Counted from the first letter of the stretch, positions 1-12,925 are shown. The stretch: DNA of 64,000 nt from Zanthoxylum bungeanum (GCA_019454045.1 SKCR01029080.1:62001-126000), one strand, 5' to 3'. Notes: a model not told the origin generated them from the sequence alone. Made by a program: numbers and translations.

Positions 1-499
1 GCTCCAGAAGATAAGACATCCTATTTTTACGGATAAGAAGATAAGTTATCATACTTTCATGGGGAAAGGTTGATAAGTCAGTATCCTAATAGGATATGGG
101 AGGTGAATGAGTCAGTGTCCTAATAGGATATGTGAAGTGAATTTAGTTTTAAACTAGGAATCCTTATAAGAAAAGGAATCTGATTTCTTTACTAGTATAA
201 ATAGAAGGGGAAGGTATACGTGAGAGGCATCAAAATCATTACCATCAGACTTGTAAACACAAGAGATATCGGAGAAGCATATCTCAGTAATAAAAGTATC
301 ATTCGATTTGTGTCCGTGGACGTAGGTTGGATCTAATCCGCCGAACCACGTTAAATCTCTTTGTCAATTGGCGTATTTATCTGTCTTTTGCTAAATTTGC
401 TTTTGGTTCCCCCATAACTGAACAAATTCACTATTGAGGGAGGATTGTCTCGGGAGTAATATTCCAATATTGCCCTGAAACCAAAATCAGCCGTCAACA
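1..499 (+). repeat. 3' part of a Ty3/gypsy (Tat-like) LTR
   Basis: The segment ends in CA (gtcaaca) at 499 and contains a TATA box (TATAAATA, 196-203), the box with GCCGAACCACGTTAAAT at about 342-357, and a 34-bp direct repeat (77-110 and 111-144). From about 310 to 499 it is recognisably related to the LTR of the Tat-type element at 1488-18938 read on its minus strand, including the shared end motifs. It is therefore the same LTR family in the opposite orientation and clearly diverged. The other end lies outside the window, so whether it is a solo LTR or part of a full element cannot be told. No primer-binding site follows it. Confidence 0.6.
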
Positions 500-1487
500 G
501 AAATATTAGCGACGTCAGTGTTTAGTATTTATTACTACAAGTAATATTATAAAAACTTAATATTTTCAATTTTTCATTCTCAGAAAATACAAAACAAGCC
601 ATAATTTTCTTATGTCAAAAATTAAGTGCATGATTGAATCGAAAGGCGCCACTGGGAAAAAAGTTATTTAGATGGTGGAGTTATAGTTGATGGTTCGCAC
701 TCGTTAGTAGTGGAATCGAATTTGGAATTAGTCTTGCTATAACATTATTATTGTCGGGTCACTCTAGGAATTAATGCTCACGAGTCACGTCCCAGTGTTA
801 TCACATCATATCGTTGAAATTCCGTCGCCAAATCACTTCTTACGGATTTAAACAGAGCATGTAAAATTTATGACTGTCTTATATTCTTACAAGAAACGCA
901 TTCCATAAATTCGAACCAAAAATCTAAAGATCAGATCCTAAACCCTATATCACCAAACCACGCCCCGGACACACTAAAGAGACACCATCATAGCTGATTA
1001 AGTTGTGTTAACTGGTGCCACTGGCCTACGTGGCGGGACTGGGCTCGTAGCTCAATGACATAAACTCACTCCCTCATGTGGGGCACGTTCAAGTCTTTAC
1101 AATTACATGAACTCAATCCTTCTTTTAAAAATGAGAATAATTTCCTCTCTTAAATTGGGATTACCATCTCCATAATATAGGAATAATCACTTAAACGGTG
1201 CCACATACAAATAATATAAATGGATGTTAATAATCTCCTCATTATATATGAACGCATTTGCAACTGCAAATTAAAAAATAAAACTACCTTCAATGGCAAA
1301 AACTTTTATAAAATAATTTATTTCCAAATCTAATCCTAAATAATTAGATGAGTATTAATTATAGAAGATGAACATTAAAAGTAAAGAACATATTCTAAAG
1401 TGACACATAGGTATACAACATAAGATATAGATAAATATTGCGCAAATAATGAGAAGAGAAAATTTCATTTGTTTTATGTTTACATAT
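500..1487. other. AT-rich spacer, no gene seen
   Basis: No convincing ORF, splice-linked exon series or RNA gene. It holds a possible SINE head (separate entry) and ends with catat (1483-1487), the target-site duplication of the following gypsy element. Confidence 0.5.
1048..1096 (+). repeat. Possible tRNA-derived SINE head
   Basis: TAGCTCAATGA (1048-1058) resembles a Pol III box A and CGTTCAAGTCT (1086-1096) resembles box B, about 38 bases apart. That spacing fits tRNA-related SINE heads in plants. No poly(A)/poly(T) tail or target duplication was confirmed, so this is a weak call from two short motifs. Confidence 0.25.
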
Positions 1488-1660
1488 TGCTGGCTGATTT
1501 TCGTTCTAGGGGCAGTTTCGAGATAACTCCCTCGAAATAACCTTCCATCAACCTTTAATTTGTTTGGTTTGGGGATGACCAAAAGTAAATTTAGCGAAAA
1601 ACCAGAATAAACCAGAGGAAGATCGAAGAGAAAGTATTTAACGTGGTTCGGCGGAGCTCG
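1488..1660 (-). repeat. Tat-type LTR, first part (split by copia insertion)
   Basis: Starts TGCTGG and matches the start of the LTR at 17995, continuing to the box with ACGTGGTTCGGCGGAGCTCG. The match is cut at 1660 by the copia element and resumes at 11552. The base sequence gctcg (1656-1660) is repeated at 11547-11551 as the copia target duplication. Confidence 0.9.
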
Positions 1661-3618
1661 TGTTGGGTTTTCTAGGTCAAATCAAGATCTATTAAGCAAT
1701 GAAACATGTGAATACAACAAAGTAAAAATGCGGAAAATACTCACTTTGATCGGATTTTGGATGCATTGAACATAAAAATTTTCTCCTTGATGAATTCGGC
1801 CAAGCTCCTTGGTGTGATCTTCAATCCAAACTCCAAGCTTTGTTGTTGATTCCATGCTCAATGATTGGTTTCCCTATCACATTTGAATGACTCATTGATG
1901 TGCTAGCATGCAAGATTTTTGAATAAAAAAATCTTCAACCAAGAACCCTAGGTCTCGGCAATGAAGGGAGTGAGAGAGAGGGAGCATTCGGCTTCACCAA
2001 AAAAAAAATGAGAGAGAGTAAAAATTGTGTGTTGTGTATTTGATTTCAAAAATCAAATACCGTTTACCAATTTTCTAAAATTTGGTACAAGACATTAATG
2101 CCTCCAACAACACCCATCAATCAAAAAGTGATAAGATGTCAATCACCAAAAAGTGACAAGACTTCCATCACTTGAGTGACTAATGATTTGACACGTGATG
2201 TGACTTGTGAGCCCACTTGATTCAAAATCTGAGTGGGCCCGCAACACATCCCGGGCTCGGGTTCGCTAATTCCGAATTAATGAATTTTCCGTTGCGACGT
2301 AGTTAAATCCAATTTAATTAAATAATTATGCCTAGCAAAATTACAATTCACATCGTTGGCGAATTAATTCTAAATTAACTCGTTCGCCCGAATTAAAATC
2401 TAATTTTAATCCCGCGTCGAAATCTAATTTCGTTTAATATATCGAATATATTATTTTATCGATTAATTCCAAATTAATCGTTCTCTCTCTTTAAATAGAA
2501 TTTTATCCCAGATAAAATCTCTCCGCAATTAATCCTAGATTAATTTTCTCTATTATAATTAATCCCAGATTAATTATGTCTGAGTCATACGTCATCGGTG
2601 AATCTTCGGGAAGCGACCCATGAGATCCCTGGATATGTTGGCAGTAAATCCGGTCGTCGGAATATCCGAACACGTACGTACCTCGTACTACGTTTTTACC
2701 GATTTACAAGACATGGTTGACTTCTAGCAAAGCATTGTGTCTACCCAATTCTCCAGAAATATTCTTAAATGAATATATAATCTGTATCAGGCATAGTATA
2801 CGTAGTATTGCGTATAGCGATCCAGTATCGGATGTCACATGCTAGGCCTGGGGCTGGAATTGTGTCTGCCCCGTACGAAGCATATATCGGATCTCTGGTA
2901 ATTAGTCTCTATAATCGGATAAACATGACCTAGTCATATTATCCCGATAGCTGCAGCATACAAGAGTACCAGTTCCTTATCATACGTGACCATCATCTCC
3001 ATATGACGGAAGTGATACTTTCATCTTGACATCACACCCAATACACTACGATTCTCAATATACCCAGAAGAGGCGTACACAGAACCAGTTAAAGCCCTGG
3101 ACGACCAAAACCAAAGTATATTGATTGTCGCAAGTATTAGCGATGTAAGTCTCAGGTTAAGACCAAATACACCTACCCTGAATCGGACTTCCATAGACAC
3201 ATAGTCATACTACCAATGGAATTCCGAGGGGTCTATCCAGAGCGAAGCTGTTTCCGTACCATCGGTAAACACAACCTCCTATCACACTTGCATAAGTATC
3301 CAATACTTAAATATATGAGAACTATGCCGTTATGCTCCCACAACGCGCTCAAGTGCAATACTAGTCTATTCCGCATTATCGATGTTCAGTCTCGATAATA
3401 CTACGACTATGGATATTTTAATGATTAAACCTTAGTGGATTAATACTGTCTCATATCTTATTAATCTGGAACTAATCATATGGACTTTTATCATTTATAT
3501 ATCCCGGTAATCCAATTACAAATTATAAAAGAGTAATTTCATTTGTCACATAGTTAATTTGTACAACCACACCATGTTCTGTACAAATAGTGATGCTATG
3601 GGTCATAATTGTCCAACA
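1661..3618 (-). repeat. Copia LTR, left copy (3' LTR)
   Basis: 1958 bp from TGTTGGGTTTTC to TTGTCCAACA, with the short inverted ends TGTTGG/CCAACA. Aligns along its whole length with 9595-11546, with scattered substitutions and small indels. Confidence 0.93.
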
Positions 3619-3633
3619 ATCTCCCACTTGGCC
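3619..3633 (-). promoter_or_regulatory. Copia polypurine tract
   Basis: The minus strand reads GGCCAAGTGGGAGAT immediately before the TGTTGG start of the 3' LTR. This is the usual copia arrangement of an AAGTGGGAG tract abutting the LTR. Confidence 0.75.
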
Positions 3634-4355
3634 TATAGCCAATCACTCAAGTGTTCTACACCTGAAGTATGTACGGGTCGCTCAAACTTTTGCTGAGAAA
3701 CAGCTTTCGTCAGCGGATTTACAATGTTATCATATGATGCGATTTATTCGATCATCACATCGCCACGATGTATGATCCTACAAATCAGATGAAATAATTG
3801 AAGTATATACTTGGATCGTTGATGAGACCGTTAATTCTTTAGCCTGTGTTGTAGCCTAGCTCAATCGCTAACAGAACTACACCTAATCTTATTAGGATTA
3901 TTATAGATCCAAATCGCTTCTATTGCTGCCTCAACTGCAACAATATTCTACTTTTGTTGTTTATTCGGAAACAATATCTTGCTTGGAAGATTTCTAGCTC
4001 ACTGTTCTGTTGTTCAAACTATATAGTACCCTTATTATGACTTATAGTCGTTTTTGTCGGTTAGGAAACTTGCAACGGTGAACCCAGTCACTTCAAGTTC
4101 TCCTTCTCCATAGCTTAAGAAAGCATCCTTAGTTCATCTAAGATACTTAAGGATGTTCTTAACATCAATCTAGTGACTATCACTTGGATTGGCCTGATTG
4201 TGACTCCATATGCTCAAAGCATATGGGACATCAGGTCGCGTACATATATTTCAATGTACGAGTTCTCGGAGAGTGCCAACAACTTTTAGATCTATCATAG
4301 TAGATCCTTATTCCTAGAATAAAGGTTGTCTCTCCCAAGTAGTCTATGAGAATTT
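3634..4355 (-). pseudogene. Copia RNase H remnant
   Basis: Near 3640-3790 the minus strand encodes, with small disruptions, the C-terminal end of a copia polyprotein. Visible pieces are HRGDVMIERI, then DNIVNPLTKAVSQQKF and SGVEHLSDWL before a stop just ahead of the polypurine tract. The DN..NPLTK motif is the usual copia RNase H tail. Upstream of it the frame is broken several times and only fragments are readable. Confidence 0.6.
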
Positions 4356-5232
4356 TCATGAAAGCCAAGCTTTCACTGATTGTATTATGGGAATATCATT
4401 TCCAAGAAATGATATATCATCATTATTTAGGACAATCATTGTCAGTGCACTCCCACTAACCTTCTTATATACACAAGAATTATTTTCGTTTTGAATTAAA
4501 TCATATACCATTATGATTACATCAAAACGCTGGTTCCAAGAACGCAATGCTTGCTTCAATCCATAAATGGATTGAATTAACTTGCAAATCTTGTTTGCAT
4601 GCTTTGGTATGACAAAACCGTCAGGATGTTGATAAACATCCTCCAAAAGGTTTCCGTTTAAGGAAAGTTGTTTTGACGTCCAGTTGCCATATTTCATAAA
4701 TGAAACATGCAGCATTAGCAAATATTATCCAAATGGATTTAACCATGGCAACGAGTAAAAGGTTTCGTCATAATCGACACAATGTTGATAACGATACATT
4801 TTCGCTACAAGCCTAGCTTTGTACGTTGGTATGTTGTCATCCATGTATGTCTTCCTTGAAGACTTATTTAGTACCAATAGGCACAATACCTTCCGATACA
4901 ACAACCAGTGTCCAAACTTGGTTGGTATACATGGAATCCATTTCGGATTTCATGGCACTTTGCCATAATAGGGAGTCGATACCTTGTATCACTTCCTCAT
5001 ACGTAGTCGGTTCGTGTTCTTCAATAAGATTGACATCTTTACGATGTGAGATCAGAAACCCATACCTCCCAGGTTGTTTTCTGATTCTCTCCGACTTGCG
5101 CGGTTCTTGTGTATTTGAAGATTGTGGTACAGTTTCATCCATGATGAACTGTTTGTGTTCCATTAAGGAATTGGTGCCTGGAACAGTATTACTTCGATTT
5201 TCATCGAGTTTTACTTTCCTCCAACTTACCAC
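4356..5232 (-). pseudogene. Copia reverse transcriptase remnant
   Basis: Two open pieces, 4864-5232 and 4356-4721, cover the polyprotein linker and the RT. The first carries the RSERIRKQP linker followed by W-x2-AM-x2-E and NQVWTLV. The second has LNGNLLEDVYQHPDGF and IYGLKQA-x2-SWN, standard copia RT blocks. The usual DVKTAFLNG is damaged by a frameshift. The catalytic YVDD position reads NNDD, and the frame then continues to FLGND. The enzyme would be inactive. Confidence 0.8.
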
Positions 5233-5499
5233 TGTATATAGGTATTCCTCTTAGGAAAACCGCATGGAGAGCAATAATTAAATTGTTCTCTTGTGAGTTG
5301 TATAAGTACTATACTCTGGTTACCCTAGGATAACCTACAAATTAGGCACTTATCCGATTTGGTTTTTTTTTAGTTTTGTATCATCCAAACATATGCCTAG
5401 CATTCCCAAATCTTCAGGAATGAGAAAACCTTGTTTCTTTCCTGTTCATATCTAATATGAAGTCTGTCTAACAGATTTTCATGGAACCTTATTCAAAAT

Positions 5500-6125
5500 A
5501 AGTATCGCACTGTTTAATGCGTATCCCTAGAAGGAAAATGGTAGCTCAGAGCGACTCATCATTAACCTTACCATGTCCAACGAAGTTCGGTTTCTCTGTT
5601 CGGACACACCGTCATTATGAGGTGTTCCGAGAGGAGTCCACTATGAAAGAATACTATATTCTTTCAAATAGTCGAGAAGCTTATTGCTTAAGTATTTTCC
5701 ACCATGGTCTAATCGTTACGGTTTAATACTTTAGCCAGTCTTTCTGTCTACTTCGTGTCGAAACTCTTTGAATTTATCAAAAGTTTCCGATTCGTGTTTC
5801 AAAAGAAACACATAACCATAACGCGATGCCACATCCGTAAATGTTACGAAGTGTTCATATCTACCTCTAGCCTAGCTAGATATGGGCCCACTTACGTCAC
5901 TATGAACGAGGGCTAACAGATCGGTGGCACTTGTACTTTTACCAAGTAAAAGGTATTTTAGGCACTTTGCCTAATAAACTAGATTCGTAGACATCATTTG
6001 ATTAGAATCAAATCCGTCCTAGTACCCACTCTTCGAAAGTGTGGATATACGAGTCTTGTTAATGTGTCCCAGACAACAATGCCACAAATAAGTCTCATCT
6101 GATTTATTCATTTTGAGCTATTTGT
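5500..6125 (-). pseudogene. Copia integrase remnant
   Basis: On the minus strand, with several in-frame stops, the reading gives LWHCCLGHI (GAG-pre-integrase HxxLGHI block), then HSDVSGPI, RYEHFVTFTD, SRYGYVFLLKHESETF, DHGGKYLS, YLKEYSIL and GVSEQRNRT. These correspond to the retroviral integrase core, and the three acidic positions (HSD, LDHGG, GVSE) can still be placed. The gene is clearly dead but its identity is clear. Confidence 0.8.
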
Positions 6126-6559
6126 TTGTCATGTTATACGTTTGAGATTTATTTATATTCAAAATATAAATATTGTTATTCACATCTAATGTGTTTATCT
6201 CAATATCATCTTTATAAAATAAAACACTTAGTGTTCTAGAATATAAAGGTATACCCGCAACGGGTTAAACCTAGATATAGAGATAATGTTTCTAGTCAAC
6301 TAGGTACTTTTTAACAGTTTCCTAATTTAAGCACATACCCAAAGGGTTAGTTCCTAAACTTAGGTTTCTACGGTTAAAACAGCGACTCTCGTCCCGTTTT
6401 TGACTCGTAGGTCCATCTCAATTGAAGACAGTCTCCTGCTAATCAGCAGATTCTGCACATCAGTACATATTTATGTACCACATCTAGTATCAAAAATCCA
6501 ATTTTGAAACTAATAGTGAACATGTTTATGACAAAACATATTTGAAGTCGGAGCCTTGC

Positions 6560-7130
6560 CCGTCTTCTATTCCTTCACGTCTGCCTTGTCCATACGGCAG
6601 TCACGCTTCAATGACCCCGTTTGCCACAGTTTAGGCAGACATCTAGGGATATGTCATTGTCTTCCCAGAAGACTGTGATGATTTTGCCTTTGCCCCTTTT
6701 AGAAGCTCTGGCTCTGCCTCCTTGAGCATAGCCATCAACTCTCCAAGAGTTTACTCTTGATTCATAATCAACCTGCCCCAACTGTCGGGTAGAGACTATA
6801 AGATCAAATCTTTGGTAGTCTCAGCCACATAGGTAATGCCCAGCTAACCTAACTGATCGATGTCAGCAATCATCTGCGACACCTAGTGCTCGACAGATGT
6901 ACCCTCTGACATATGCGAGCTAAAGAGCATCTTTTGCAATTCGTACTTCTAAGATTTAAGATTAAATCTTATGAAGATCCTTTAATCTCAACATCATGGT
7001 ATAAAAATCTAATCCTTAGTTTTGACGATAAAATTAAAGTGTCATTGCAACAAGCATAATGGATTGAGCACTAAAGTTATCATTACATGAATCTTCAAAA
7101 GATCATGTTCTACTCTTTGCTCAACTCCGG
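6560..7130 (-). pseudogene. Copia gag remnant with zinc knuckle
   Basis: At about 6595-6640 the minus strand encodes CLNCGKRGH followed, after a one-base deletion, by KRDC: a CX2CX4HX4C nucleocapsid knuckle. Further upstream in sense (about 6720-6960) broken pieces such as HMSEGTSVEH, MIADIDQLG and SLPDSW fit the UBN2-type copia gag fold. Several stops interrupt it. Confidence 0.65.
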
Positions 7131-9579
7131 GCTTAGGCCCGAGATGTCATTTCTATCAAATAGAATAACTTCTCAGTTCCCAGGACTATCATGAGGTTCT
7201 ATTCCCAATTTGAAAATTGGAGCTGTTTAAAAACATTTTCACCCAGAATTATGTTCTAAACGCTAATCTTTTAGTTATCTTGATTGCTATAGTCCAACTA
7301 ACCAATCAACGATTTCGGGTACTATTGAATATAATGAGTACTATAGTCTAACTATATAATCAACTATAATTTGATTGGTTAAATTCAAATATATTGATTA
7401 TTATAATCCAATTATATAATCAACTATAAATTGAAGTAGTTTGAATACAGTCTAACTGTTTAATTTTAAAAACAACAATTAAATATTAGTCCAACTAATA
7501 TATTTATTAATTAATGACGAAAAATTGAAATGAGCGCGTATTGGCAAGTATCTAAACGAAATTGCAAATTTAATACTTGCCTTCCACTATTTTTCGGCGA
7601 GCCTCTAACCCTCTGTTGAGTACTCGGGAAACCTAATTTCCTAGTGGGATATGATCCCGTTAAATAACACACAACCTTGACTTTGGCCATCAAGCTGTAT
7701 GATATTTAACTAGGTAGATCTCTAAGATCAATCGGATCTCATCCAATTCCTAGATCCAATAGGTGGACATCCAAGTCCGAAACATATATCTAATATATGC
7801 CAATATATCCAATATATTCCCTAACCTTTTTCCTCTGAATCAACTAAGCCTTGGCTTTGGCACAAAAAGCTTAATGATTCAAGTTAAGCAGGACCCATTG
7901 ACCTTGGAAAGCTTTGTAATCGATGTCGATGGACAAAAAGTGATCTTGACTTTGGCCAACAAATCACAACTTGGACAAGACATGCGATATGGAACAAAGC
8001 CTTCATGATTCAAACACATCCGCGATGGACAAATGTCTTGACTTTGGCCAACAAACCAGTGCCAATCTTGGATCTTGAGAATGAATCATTCAATGGAAGG
8101 AAAACGCTTAATATTTGTTGAGGGTTTTTCGCGTAATTGGCAACTAATTAATTATCTTTGATTAGGTCTCACCATACACCCTTAAACATGCATTCTAAAA
8201 GCATAATAAGGCGCGATAAATAAATTAATAATGATATGCAGATGGATATTTAAAACAACTTGTTCCTAGAACAAATCTCTCCATTTCCTCTCCCCAGCTA
8301 GCACTATTCTTACTTCTACCCAATTACATAACACTTCTAAAGAAACCTCATTTACATTGAGGGGAATAGGTGAGAAGAGAAATACAAAGAGTCAAGAGGT
8401 AATAGGCTGGACATGCAGGTCCAATTTAATAAATTCTAAATTTATTACAATAATTTCCAAAGTTGCCCTCACCCATCTAATATCCATCCGATATACATTA
8501 TTCATACATCACATCCATGTATTCACACAAAGCATGTTATCAATCAATCCAATCCAATTAATTAATCTTTGATTAATGATCATCCAGTGTTCAAACAACG
8601 ATTTGATTTGCACGAGTCCAACTCGTTTTAAGAATAAGTACTCAAAGTACGAATTCTTGAATTATATCAAACTACAATATTAAATCCAATTTAATTTGTA
8701 TTCAATAATAATTCTTTATTTAATTCCAAATTAAATAATTACACTTTATTAATGTGCCTTTACGACTTAGATTCTAAATCTAATCTTAACGGGTCTCAAA
8801 GCCCAATTAACATCCAATGTCAATTTAATTAAAGTCCAATGGGCTTTCAATTAATTTATAAGGCATGGACTTTGGCAACCAAAGCCCAATAAGGAATCAT
8901 CCTTTGCCAAAAATCAATTTAGGCCCATTAGGCCCAATTAAAATTTTAAAGGCCCATTATATTATATTTGGACTTTATGGAAATGATTTTAGGCCCAATT
9001 GGATCCAACCAATTATCCTAAACCAAACTTGGCCCAACCAAGCCCATTAAGCCCAAATAAAACTTTATTAGCCCAATTCCAAATTAAGCCCAATTAATTT
9101 AATCACAATATTCCAAATATCACAATTATTTAATTAAACTGTATTAGCCATAATTAATTAGTTAAATTAATATTTCCAAAACACCAATTACACTAATTAA
9201 TCATGCTTTTATATGTCTAACACAAATTGAAGCAAAATCAATCCCAACATGCTCATTAAGCTCACGGCAATCATGGTAATTTTTCATTAATTTTGATTTC
9301 AATCCAATTAAATCACAAATCAATTTAACCATGTATTTTAAACTCATCCAATGGTCTAAAAAATCAAAATCACCATGAGCTAAGGTTCCTACACCATTCG
9401 GCCAAGCCTAATGAATTGGGGAAAATTAATCCAATTAATTTTTCATCAAATTGATCATGTATAACTCGAAGTTAACATTATCAAAGCATACTCAAACAAA
9501 CAATTTGATCAAATTATGCTCAAATCAAAAATACCCAAATTCAAGATTAAGAACCCTAAAATATTTCATGCTTAATTTA
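7131..9579 (-). other. Long leader between gag and the copia 5' LTR
   Basis: No protein-coding content recognised in about 2.4 kb. A phrase containing CTTGACTTTGGCCAACAAA recurs near 7945 and 8038. From about 8790 to 9085 the strand is dense with GCCCAA/GCCCATT words (see findings). It may be element leader or a separate, undated insertion; TGTTGAGGGTTTTTCGCG at 8116 looks like the edge of another LTR, but no partner end was found. Confidence 0.4.
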
Positions 9580-9593
9580 GGCTCATGATACCA
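9580..9593 (-). promoter_or_regulatory. Copia primer-binding site (initiator tRNA-Met type)
   Basis: The minus strand reads TGGTATCATGAGCC next to the 5' LTR. This is the classical TGGTATCAGAGC initiator-Met primer site with a small insertion. Confidence 0.8.
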
Positions 9594-9594
9594 T

Positions 9595-11546
9595 TGTTGG
9601 GTTTTCTAGGTCAAACCAAGATCTATTAAGCAATGAAACATGTGAATACAACAAAGTAAGAATGCGGAAAATACTCACTTTGATCGGATTTTGGATGCGT
9701 TGAACACAAAAATTTTCTCCTTCATGAATTCGGTCAAGCTCCTTGGTGTGATATTCAATCCAAGCTCCAAGCTTTGTTGTTGATTCCATGCTCAATGATT
9801 GGTTTCCCTATCACATTTGAATGACTCCTTGATGTGCTAGCATGTAAGATTTTTGAATCAAAAAATCTTCAACCAAGAACCCTAGGTCTCGGCAATGGAG
9901 GGAGTGAGAGAGAGGGAGCATTCGGCTTCACCAAAAAAAATGAGAGAGAGTAAAAATTATGTGTTGTGTATTTCAAAAATCAAATACCATTTACCAATTT
10001 TCTAAAATTTGGAACAAGACATTAATGCCTCTAACAACACCCATCAATCAAAAAGTGATAAGATGTCAATCACCAAAAAGTGACAAGACTTCCATAACTT
10101 GAGTGACTAATGATTTGACGCGTGATGTGACTTGTGGGCCCCACTTGATTCAAAATCCGAGTGGGCCCGCAACACATCCCGGGCTCGGGTTCGCTAATTC
10201 CGAATTAAAGAATTTTCCGTTGCGACGTAATTAAATCCAATTTAATTAAATAATTATGCCTAGCAAAATTACTATTCACATCATTGACGAATTAATTCTA
10301 AATTAACTCGTTCGCCCGAATTAAAATCTAATTTTAATCCCGCGTCGAAATCTAATTTCGTTTAATATATCGAATATATTATTTTATCGATTAATTCCAA
10401 ATTAATCGTTCTCTCTCTTTAAATAGAATTTTATCCCAGATAAAATCTCTCTGTAATTAATCCTAGATTAATTTCTCTTTCTTATAATTAATTCCAGATT
10501 AATTATGTCCGATTCATACGTCATCGGTGAATCTTCGGGAAGCGACCCATGAGATCCCTGGATATGTTGGCAGTAAATCGGTCCTCAGACTATCCGAACA
10601 CGTACGAGCCTCGTACTACGTTTTTATCGATTTACAAGACATGGTTGACTTCTAGCAAAGCATCGTGTCTACCCAATTCTCCAGAAATATTCTTAAATGA
10701 ATATATAATCTGTATCAGGCGTAGTATACGTAGTATTGCGTATAGCGAACCAGTATCGGATGTCATATGTTAGGCCTGGGGCTGGAATTGTGTCTGCCTC
10801 GTACGAAGCATATATCGGATCTCTGGTAACTAGTCTCTATAATCGGATAAACATGACCTAGTCATATTATCCCGATAGCTGCAGCATACAAGAGTACCAG
10901 TTCCTTATCCTACGTGACCATCATCTCCATATGACGGAAGTGATACTTCAATCTTGACATCACACCCAATACACTATGATTCTCAATATACCCAGAAGAG
11001 GCGTACACAGAACCTGTTAAAGCCCTGGACGACCAAACCCAAAGTATATTGATTGTCGCAAGTATTAGCGATGTAAGTCTCAGGTTAAGACCAAATACAC
11101 CTACCCTGAATCAGACTTCCATAGACACATAGTCATACTACCAATGGAATTCCGATGGGTCTATCCAGAGCGAAGCTGTTTCCGTACCATCGGTAAACAC
11201 AACCTCCTATCACACTTGCATAAGTATCCAATACTTAAATATATGAGAACTATGCTGTTATGCTTCCACAACGCGCACAAGTGCAATACTAGTCTATTCC
11301 GCATTATCGATGTCCAGTCTCGATAATACTACGACTAGTGATATTTTAATGATTAAACCTTAATGGATTAATACTGTCTCATATATTATTAATCCAGAAC
11401 TAATCATATGGACTTTTATCATTTATATATCCCGGTAATCCAATTACAAATGATAAAAGAGCAATTTCCTTTGTCACATAGTTAATTTGTACAACAAGAC
11501 CATGTTCTGTACAAATAGTGATGCTATGGGTCATAATTGTCCAACA
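9595..11546 (-). repeat. Copia LTR, right copy (5' LTR)
   Basis: 1952-bp partner of the left LTR, ending CCAACA at 11546 and followed by the gctcg target duplication. ORFs inside it (for example 11144-11326) are shadows also present in the other LTR. Confidence 0.93.
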
Positions 11547-11551
11547 GCTCG

Positions 11552-12275
11552 TCCAGCCTACGTCCACGGTTACAAAGAGGGGTGGGGGTTCTTTTATTAC
11601 TAAACCAAGCTCGACCGATCTGTCTTACAAGTTGTGTTTAAACGAAAAATGTTGTCACCCGTACAAATGTGATTAGACTTCCTTTATATACTACTTTACA
11701 TGGATACTGTTCCCACATCTCTATCTGGCGTCAGTCTAAAATATTTGTAGATTTTCGGTGATTTGGACATGTTCCCTTCCCCATTCTGACACTGCCGAAA
11801 ACAGAACCTTCCCAAGGGATTTCCGTCACATCACGCAGTAAAGGCGCGTTGTCAGACCCTCTTTATTTAATGATGACAACCTGCTTAATTTTGATTGCGA
11901 GAGCTTTAGGAGGGAAAAATTTCGGTTGCCCTAATCTTGCCTCGGGCTTCTAAGAGATCGGCTAGATGACGAAAGGAACTGCTCTTTCCTCTTCCGACCT
12001 ACCTGCTATACTGATATCTTGACTTCGGGAGATGGCGACAATGAATCTGATCTGCTGGCCTACTGTGGTCGGCATGGGTTCTGATGCGGTCGATTTCTGA
12101 AAACTGTGTCAAGCTACGTACTCTGGTTGGTCAAATCCGGGAGACTTGTCTGAGCTCTCTTTCTGGCCGAGGAATAATCCACACCCTCTGAACATCTGTC
12201 CCTAAAAAAAAAAGAATCTCATCTCTGCCATTGCCGCTTTATTCAAAGTACTTGTCATAAAAAACACCATCAACA
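11552..12275 (-). repeat. Tat-type LTR, second part (3' LTR of the outer element)
   Basis: Continues the LTR interrupted at 1660 and ends in catcaaca at 12275. Compared with the right LTR it lacks about 48 bp near 11620, which explains its shorter total length (about 897 versus 944 bp). On the minus strand a TATA-like box lies at 11692-11700. Confidence 0.88.
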
Positions 12276-12290
12276 TTCGTCCCCTAGTTT
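12276..12290 (-). promoter_or_regulatory. Polypurine tract of the Tat-type element
   Basis: The minus strand reads ACTAGGGGACGAA immediately before the 3' LTR, as expected for a plus-strand priming site. Confidence 0.65.
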
Positions 12291-12539
12291 TTGGTATCAA
12301 CGAGCTAGTGAGTTGATGCCGGGAACTATATATATATATATATATAGAAAAAGGATGGTGTGCTGATCAATCAGTCGGTGGAACGAGTTGGCAATTTTTC
12401 TCTTCCGATGTTTCTCTAACTGCTTCACTTCCTGTCTTCCATACTTTGCATGATTCCAAATTTCAACTTGCCAACTCGTTCTTTCAAATCTGAATGAGGG
12501 GAGAGATCTTGATCCCGACCAATTTGATTCTGGCCTCGA

Positions 12540-12925
12540 GGTGATAATCTGTCCCCGAGCCGATGATGATGCACTCGGTGGGACGTAATCCAACCCCGAG
12601 CCAACAGATTACTAAGCTCCGAGGGAATGTTACCTCCCCGGACCAATAAAGAGCCGACTATGGGGGAGATGCTCCATCCCCATGCCAATAAAAAGCCTCT
12701 CGGTGGGACGTGACCCGAACCCGAGGTATAGGAAACACTTGGCGTCGGTGGAACGAATCTAGCCCCGAACTGGTGGAACATATAGTATCGGCGGAACGAA
12801 TCCAGCCCCAACTAATGTAACAGAACATGTGGAATAATACAGACCCGGTAGAATGAATCCAGCCCCGAGATGGTTTAGTAATACAGACTTGGCGAAAGGA
12901 ATCCAACCATGAGCTGGTGGAACAA
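12540..12925. repeat. Degenerate ~50-60-bp tandem repeats in the Tat 3' region
   Basis: About six diverged copies of a unit around CGGTGGGACGTAATCCAACC / CGGTGGAACGAATC-AGCCCCGA. They lie between the integrase end and the 3' LTR. Short ORFs here are repeat translations, not genes. Confidence 0.65.

Larger units (their letters stand above)
1661..11546 (-). mobile_element. Copia retrotransposon nested in the gypsy LTR
   Basis: A complete, decayed copia-order element of 9886 bp with a 5-bp target duplication (gctcg) and ~1.95-kb LTRs (1661-3618 and 9595-11546). On the minus strand it runs: 5' LTR, Met-type primer-binding site, long leader, gag with zinc knuckle, integrase, reverse transcriptase, RNase H, polypurine tract, 3' LTR. 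Integrase before RT is what defines copia. Every coding part carries stops and frameshifts. Over the first ~280 bp the two LTRs differ at about eleven positions, so the insertion is not recent. LTRs of almost 2 kb are long for copia. Confidence 0.92.

Noticed and set aside
1355..1582. 75-codon minus-strand ORF across the left edge of the Tat-type LTR
   Set aside because: It spans an LTR boundary and spacer, and an equivalent ORF exists at the other LTR (17835-18098) with a different continuation; an LTR shadow.
8116..9107. Possible solo LTR (TGTTGAGGG..TCACA) with atatt on both sides
   Set aside because: The right end lacks the expected CAACA terminus and a 5-bp A/T match in this AT-rich DNA is easily chance.
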